A stretch of 64,000 bases of DNA, taken from the NCBI RefSeq assembly GCF_048544455.1, contig NC_133526.1, positions 1,442,001 through 1,506,000 of the forward strand. Reading direction: 5' to 3'. Origin of the DNA: Silene latifolia. Lineage: Eukaryota > Streptophyta > Magnoliopsida > Caryophyllales > Caryophyllaceae. The translations under genes were made by a program, and so were the position numbers. Of the stretch, positions 57,823 to 64,000 are shown piece by piece. The notes beneath the pieces are model-generated. The model made no database searches and had not been told where the DNA came from. It saw only the letters and a list, made by a program, of their open reading frames with translations. How positions within the stretch are numbered: the stretch's first letter is position 1; each line of letters begins with the position of its first letter.

Positions 57823-59213
57823 TAGTAGGGGGGATTGCAACTTGGTTTACGTTAAGACAAATAAGGACCTTCGATCACTAGGTCGGCATTTGCTTCATAA
57901 AATAGTAATTCACACTATCATAAATGTGAATACCTCAATGTATGTAAATCATATACACATTAACTTTATTCCTAGTCAATTTCTTTAATTATTGATTATA
58001 ATAGAGGCGAATTTGTTAGATGTGTTGATATTTGGTTCACACTCGAGTTTGGTATATAGTTTATAGGAAAAGATAACGAAAAGATAACACATGTAATAAC
58101 TTTTCAAAATCAAATGACTGAGTTATTTCAGTTTGTTTTAGTCTCATTTATTTTTTACATTTTATTATAGCTATATATATGATCATGTATATGAACAAGA
58201 ATTCCATTCTATCATAAAGGAGTTGCAACTTTTAGGAAATCTCAATTTATTTGAGTTGAGATGTCCAGATAACTTACACATTTTACAATTCATCAGACAT
58301 TTTAAACTTATTATTTGCTCGTCCAGTATTTGACATTTTATGCAGTATTTATATGAACTAAGACGGTCAAAAATTAGAATATCATCCAATTTAGATCAGA
58401 TTCAAATAATCTGTTTATCGGTCTACAAAATTAGGAGATAAGAATTCATCAATATGAGACTATAGTTCACAAATTGGGAAACTTTTGGCATGATCAATAA
58501 AATCCAATTAGTAAAGTTACGTTAACTTTGATGATGTTGATTATGTGCCCTTAGTGGAGTTCTTACTTCTTAGTACTCTTTTAACTAGACCTGGTAAACA
58601 GATCAAGTCGTGTCGTGTTCGTTTCAACTTTAAATGGGTCACCACTACCCCAATCCTAACCCGACCCAATTATATAAACGGGTCATTTGTCTCAACCCTA
58701 ACCCAACCCATTTAATTTTTCTATGATCTAACCCGACCTGTTTAACCCATTTATCTTTTAGCAGGTCATGTTTAACCCATTTATCTTTTAGCGAATCATT
58801 TTTAACCCACTTAACCTGTCTAACCCAATCAACTAAAAAAATAAACTAAACTTTATGAGCCTATTAACCCACAAATGAGGAATGAAAATACTTATTTTTA
58901 AGTTGTTTGGGTGGATTATTGATTCAACCCAAATATATCAGGACACTTTTAAATAAGCGGGTCATTCGTGTCGGATTCGTGTCAAAAGAGTTCAACCCTA
59001 ACCCGCCCCATTTAAGTTTCGTGTCGTGTCCGTGTCAACCCAATTACTTAAATGGGTCACAACATCTTGACCCTAACCCGCTAACTTCGTATCGGGTTCG
59101 TTACGTATTTTCGGATCGTGTCAATAATTGCTACCTCTACTTTTAACCATTAAAATGAGTGAAGGAAAAACGTCATTTACTTTCTTTTCCGCGTATATTA
59201 TACTTGCAATGAC

Positions 59214-59392
59214 CGGGGGAACCTACATAGTAGCAAAGGGTAGCACTCGCTACCCCAAATTTCAACAACATGATTAAGATTATCGACTTTTGCTACTCTA
59301 TTTTTTTTTTTTAAATATGCACCTTAACATAGGTGTAAAACAATATCAAAAAAATTCGCTACCCCAAAATTTTATTTCTGAGTTCGCCCCTG
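59214..59392. mobile_element. Small hAT-type MITE, unit C
   Basis: 179-bp version at the same site. The interior is longer than in A and B, and the right flank is trimmed. Confidence 0.65.
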
Positions 59393-59574
59393 ATGACCAT
59401 CAAAATCACCCTTTCATTCTCAAATTAACAAAAATAGTGGACATATAAGGAAATTACACTTTGACTTTTTTGTTTTTGCTCGTCAATTATAGACTTATAG
59501 GAGTATTTGTCAAGTTATTCCACTAAGAGTTTACTTTGGATATTTGCAAAAAGATATATGCTAGAGTTGCATTT

Positions 59575-61173
59575 ACACAAGTTCGGATCCTCTTCATCAA
59601 GATGGTTTATTTTTATCGATACTTTATTTGCAAAAGTATATGTCATAAGTAGTTTTTACTCTTTTAGTTATTTTGCATTTAGTTTACTCGAGGACGAGTA
59701 AAGGTTTGGTTTGGGGAGATTTGACAGGTGTATTTTATATAGTCCTTTTAGGCCTTTTTATGCACGTATTTCTATGCTATTATCGTAGTTTTATGCTACG
59801 AAATGCTCCGAATATGCTACTTTGGTTTGTTTTGTTCTATTTGCAAGAATGGATAAGAAAATAGTGAAATCGAGCCTTTTACCGTCCGTTTAGCATGCAT
59901 TTGGAGGAAGAGTGAATTTGGAGCGGGAATGTAGCTGTCTTAAGATGCGCAAAGAAGTAAGATAGCTAGGCGAGCAAAGGAAGAACTTCAAATTGCTAGT
60001 GCCTACTTTGAAGAGTCATATCTCGAGTTCTACAACTGATTTTCAGGTGATTCTAATTGTATATGAAAGCTTGTCCTATTAGCTTTCCAACGCCACCAGA
60101 ATCGTCCTGTTTACCCAAGTAACGAAGAAATGGAAGCCGTTTGAAGTTCAGTGCGCAAAGCAGGAATTGTGCGCTGGAAAGTACTCGATCGAGTGCAATT
60201 GTGTTAGATCGACTCCTTTTTCTACTCGATCGAGTAGTTGCATTTTAGGGTTTACTCGATCGAGTAGATTTTCTACTCGATCGAGTGGTTTGAGCTTAAT
60301 TTTGTTCGATCGAGTGGTTTCTCATTGGGCTCGGGTTTTTTAGCTTTATGTTGTTTCTAGGTCAAATAAAATCGTCTTTCCTATAAATAGGAAGACGACA
60401 GAACACTTTAGTATCTCTCTTATCATACAATACATCACTTTTACAATACTTTTTCCCTGTTACTGTTACTTATTGCTTTCCTCTCTTTTCCGGATCTTTT
60501 CACTGTAACTTTCTCTCTTTCCCTTTTCTCCTTTATTTATGTTTATGTTTATTTCTCTCTTTATTTCCGTTCTCTCCCTTTATTATGTCTAGCTAATTTC
60601 TCTCTGCTAGGATTAGGGGATTCGATGAATGAACGTTAATTGCTAATTAGTTTGTAGATTGGTCGTTGTGGTTTTGTCTTTGTTGTTAATCGCTGCCCTT
60701 AATTGTATCTAGCTGATTGAATCGATGCAATTAGCCTTTTTAACCTTGGTAAGCCTTGACCTAGACCGGAAGGTTGGAAGGGGTGAGACTTGTAGTGAAC
60801 AATAGAATACTTTAGTGAGGGCGGAAGCTAAGCTATTAGTGTTTTAGGGCGAATTGAGACCGGAAGGAGATATTCATTGCCCCTTAGACCGACACATCGA
60901 CTAATATGTGACCTTAACTGCAATTAATTGGCATTCATTGATGAACCGGCATCCTAATTTCCTTTCCCTCTGCTTAATTTCTCTTATCTCTATTTCTCTT
61001 GCCTTAATCTCGTTAGTTTAGTCAAAACAATCAAACCCCCATCTTGTGACCGTAGACAGACCAAATAGACAAGTAGATAGTAACCGCCTCCCTGTGGAGA
61101 TCGACCCTACTTACCGATGACTTCTGTTAGTAGTATCTAAGTATTTATTTTTGGTACGCAAACGACAGTATCA
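59575..61173 (+). mobile_element. gypsy 3' remnant and LTR in unit C
   Basis: Third copy: LTR 59722-61173 (about 1452 bp), TATA box at 60382-60389, beginning TGACAGG rather than TGATACG. Confidence 0.7.
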
Positions 61174-62515
61174 ATTTACTCGATATTACTTATAATAGAT
61201 GAATTTAATTAGCAATAAATATGAATGGTTATAATTTAAATAAGGTGGTATATATTGGATGTTTTTTTTTCTTGTAGTTTGATGGAAATAGAATATATAT
61301 ATGGGCATGTATGTCATTCGATTTCATTACATGTTGTTTTGTTGTTGCTGTATTGTTGTTGTTATGCTGTTTTGCTGTTGCTGTCCTATAGCTGCTGTTT
61401 TTATTTGCTGTTGTTTCAATTGTTGCTGTAATATTAGTGTTGTTGTTTTTTTAAGTGCTGTTTTTGTGTTGTTCTTGGCTGATTTTGCTCTTTTGGGGCG
61501 GATTTCGGGATTGTTCATATCCTATACTTGTTTGTTTTGATTTCTATATTTCACGGTGGATTTTCGTCATTGGGTTGTGTAGTTATTCTATGTTTGGTAA
61601 GTAAACAAGGTGTGTATTGTTCTAATGCTAATTAACCCCCCTTTGTCACGATCGTCTCGTATTTGAACCTTGGTACGGTTATGTGCTAAGTGTTGGGTAC
61701 GAGGTTACTCGGCACCGGTACGGTTATGTGCCAGGTTTCGGGTCTCGGGTTTGCGGGTTGTATCGCAATCGTTGAATCAAGTATCTGTTCTGGTCTTGAG
61801 AGTCGGTCGTGAACCTCCGGAGGTTCGATATCGGCTTAAGCTAAGGACGTATATAATCGTGGCCTTACCGGGAGATCGTTGGTTATTTATTTATGGTTGA
61901 TTAGCATTAGTACAGTGGGACCGGTCCACTATGTAGTCCATTAGGTTTTTCCCATACCCCCGTTATTATGACGTTATTCGGAGTCGTTTGTTTACTTGAG
62001 TTATTTCTTATTTGTACATGTCTTTTATTGTTTACTAGTTGTTGTACGGCGCGCGAAGCGCCGTACCCCAAGATAGTCTTACTAATGTAGTTTTATACCT
62101 TAAGCACGGCGAGGCTAGGAAAGTGGTGCAATTGAGACTTCTTTTTTTACGACCACTAAAAAGACTCAAAACACAAATTTGTCACAAGAGTAAAGATGTT
62201 TTCTCAGTAAAAGCTTGAAATCAATTCATTACATATCAGAGGCTCCATTTTTGAGTGATGTAATTGGAGCAAAAGCAAAGAAAAGTCCATGTTTTTTTAT
62301 CATTGTTTGACAAAACGTATATTTCGGCATTTAGTATCAATAACCTCGGGTAAACGTGATGCTTGCCCTAATTCCAGTCCGAGATCAAAAAATAAGTTTG
62401 AATTAAAGTTGTAGTTCATAAGTTATACTCCGTAGTTACTGTACAAACCAATTAAATATCCAACTATAAGACCTGAAATTGTTGTTAAACATCCAACTAA
62501 AAGACGTGAAATTTG

Positions 62516-62614
62516 TTAAGAACTGCCTCCATCTCTGAATCTCTCTCTCATTTTCTTCATGGCTTCGACATTAACTTCAACATCGTCGTCTCTTTTACGT
62601 ACTATGGGCACAAC
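62516..62614 (-). CDS. 33-codon exon-like ORF, unit C
   Basis: Same 99-nt segment with Pro for Leu near the start and Val for Ala in the acidic stretch. Reading frame, stop and acceptor are retained. Family unknown. Confidence 0.4.
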   Translation of the reverse strand, partial: VVPIVRKRDDDVEVNVEAMKKMRERFRDGGSS

Positions 62615-63006
62615 CTGAAACATACTTCGGCATTTTAGTTACATATCATTATATCAATTACTCCAAGTCAACAAAATTGATGTGAAACTCTCAAAAGCAC
62701 TTAAACAAACATGGCAACAAGGTTTTCGATCATTTCAAGTCTATCCTTTTACTTCAGTTTAGAGTAACGAATTAAGACTTTTCACTTTTCATTGACATCA
62801 TGGCAAAATATCATTTCAAGCAACTACTAATTCAACCCACCATGGCGTAGAAAAGAAAAGGGACAAAACCTCAAATAAAGCAACACAATCAAAATAAAGC
62901 GACATAGTCAAAATCTCCGTTCTTAAGTGAAGTTTAATTACTTAACCATAGGCAAATTCATTTAAGAGAATAAGTCTAACAGTTGCAATCATACCTAAAG
63001 TTTGAA

Positions 63007-63447
63007 TGGAAAATGCACACGGTGCCCTTGAGGTTCAGTATTTTGCACGAAATACCGAGAATTTTGATCCGAAAATTTAAGAGGCCATAACTCGTATTTA
63101 CGAAATCGGAATGCGACGGTTTCTCTTTTTTTTTTTCAAAACGATCGTCTTTTCGAGAACTACGACTTGGAAAAAAATTGTCGTATTTGGATCCCGTGGC
63201 TAGGAGTTTTTGTAAAAGTTTTTTTGACTAAACAAACTTTGAGTGACTATATCTATTGGTCACGAATTCCAAATTCGATTTTTTTTTTTCAAATCATAGT
63301 TCTCGAAAAGACGATTTATTTGAAAAAAAAAATCGTCACATTCCAATCTCGTAAACACGAGTTATGACCTCTTAAAGTATAACGAATCAAAATTTTGGGT
63401 ATTTCTTACAAAATGACAAACTTCAAGGGCACCACGTGCATTTTCCA
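63007..63447. mobile_element. Long-inverted-repeat element, unit C
   Basis: 441-bp copy with the longer centre found in unit B. Confidence 0.7.
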
Positions 63448-63802
63448 AGTTTTGAATAGGTTGTCTTTGCCCTACGAACCTCCTATTAGTTGTTAAATTA
63501 CTTCGCTCTCACTCGGTCTTATGTCCATTTGCTAAAACTAACAACGTTGTGACATCTCTTTATGCCCCCCATCCCTCTCTCATGAATATTCGGTAAAAAA
63601 AAAATCAACACACTACCCTCTCTCCCACCCCCTCTCTCGTGTTATATTTTTTAAAAATAACAACATAATGACCAACCCCTCCCTCCTCTCCTCTCTTTCT
63701 AGATTATAGTATCACATCATCGTCACATCACACAGACCAAGTTAAATAAATCTTGCCCACACTATCATTACAAAAGATAGATACGGAGTAGTTTACACGC
63801 GT

Positions 63803-64000
63803 CACTACTACAAAATACTTAATAGACATCAGATTTTTTTAAAAATCTGATGTATAAGTTTATACCTCAGATATTTTCAAAAAACTGATGTCTATCCTTT
63901 TATATAGACATCAGACTTTTACAAAAGCTCATGCCTATTTAAAATGGATTTAGATATTAATTTAATTTATATTATATACATCAGAGTTCTTGAAAATCGA
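63803..64000. mobile_element. Left end of a CACTA (En/Spm) transposon
   Basis: Similarity to units A and B stops where CACTACTACAAAA begins. Short subterminal repeats of AGACATCAGATTTTT and AAAAATCTGATGT in both orientations follow, as in CACTA ends. The rest lies outside the window. Confidence 0.85.

Larger units (their letters stand above)
48860..64000. repeat. Tandem unit C (runs off the window)
   Basis: Third unit. It starts with AGGATGCTATCGGATGG joined directly to the end of unit B, without the 5-7 kb left part seen in unit A. Stretches 54968-55161, 55719-56330, 56669-57517, 58100-58560 and 61174-62515 hold no supported gene. Sequence at 56331-57837 is unique to unit C. Confidence 0.8.

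Overview
This is repeat-rich nuclear DNA from a flowering plant. Evidence: spliced pseudogenes with GT..AG introns, a secreted hybrid proline-rich (HyPRP/DC2.15-type) gene family, Ty1-copia and Ty3-gypsy retrotransposons with plant-type primer sites, and many plant MITEs (Stowaway, hAT, Mutator types). A Caryophyllales source is possible from the general look of the repeats, but I cannot prove it. No bacterial features, rRNA genes, tRNA genes or CRISPR arrays were seen.

Layout. The window is a tandem array of large, near-identical units, each carrying one minus-strand HyPRP gene. Unit 0 (about 1-5010) is only partial. Unit A runs about 5012-22693, unit B 22694-48859 and unit C 48860 to beyond 64000. 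Units A and B carry apparently intact HyPRP genes of 163 aa (7529-8020 and 23924-24415) that differ at one residue. The unit C gene is split by a Ty1-copia element (49914-54593). Downstream of each gene the units share a gypsy 3' remnant with an LTR of about 1.45-1.9 kb, a triplet-rich tract, a conserved 33-codon exon-like ORF, a long-inverted-repeat element and, in A and B, a serine carboxypeptidase-like (SCPL) pseudogene that already held a 1.3-kb solo LTR before the duplication.

Unit-specific insertions give a relative history. Unit A alone has a 1-kb Mutator-like element, an hAT MITE, a Stowaway MITE and a GC-rich block of possible organellar origin. Unit B alone has a 10.8-kb gypsy-related element (29170-39967) and a 218-bp solo-LTR-like insertion. 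Unit C alone has the copia element, a 535-bp non-LTR element, a MITE on a 9-bp duplication, an inverted segment and the start of a CACTA transposon at the right edge.

The most unusual object is the 10.8-kb element in unit B. Its LTR, primer site, gag and protease read on the minus strand and no reverse transcriptase or integrase was found. The internal region nearest its 3' LTR holds a plus-strand, intron-containing, decayed gene with its own TATA box. It therefore looks like a non-autonomous two-strand retrotransposon. A 2566-bp solo LTR is nested in its gag.

The only genes that look functional are the two HyPRP copies, which are likely secreted cell-wall or extracellular proteins. Everything else recognisable is transposon-derived or pseudogenic.
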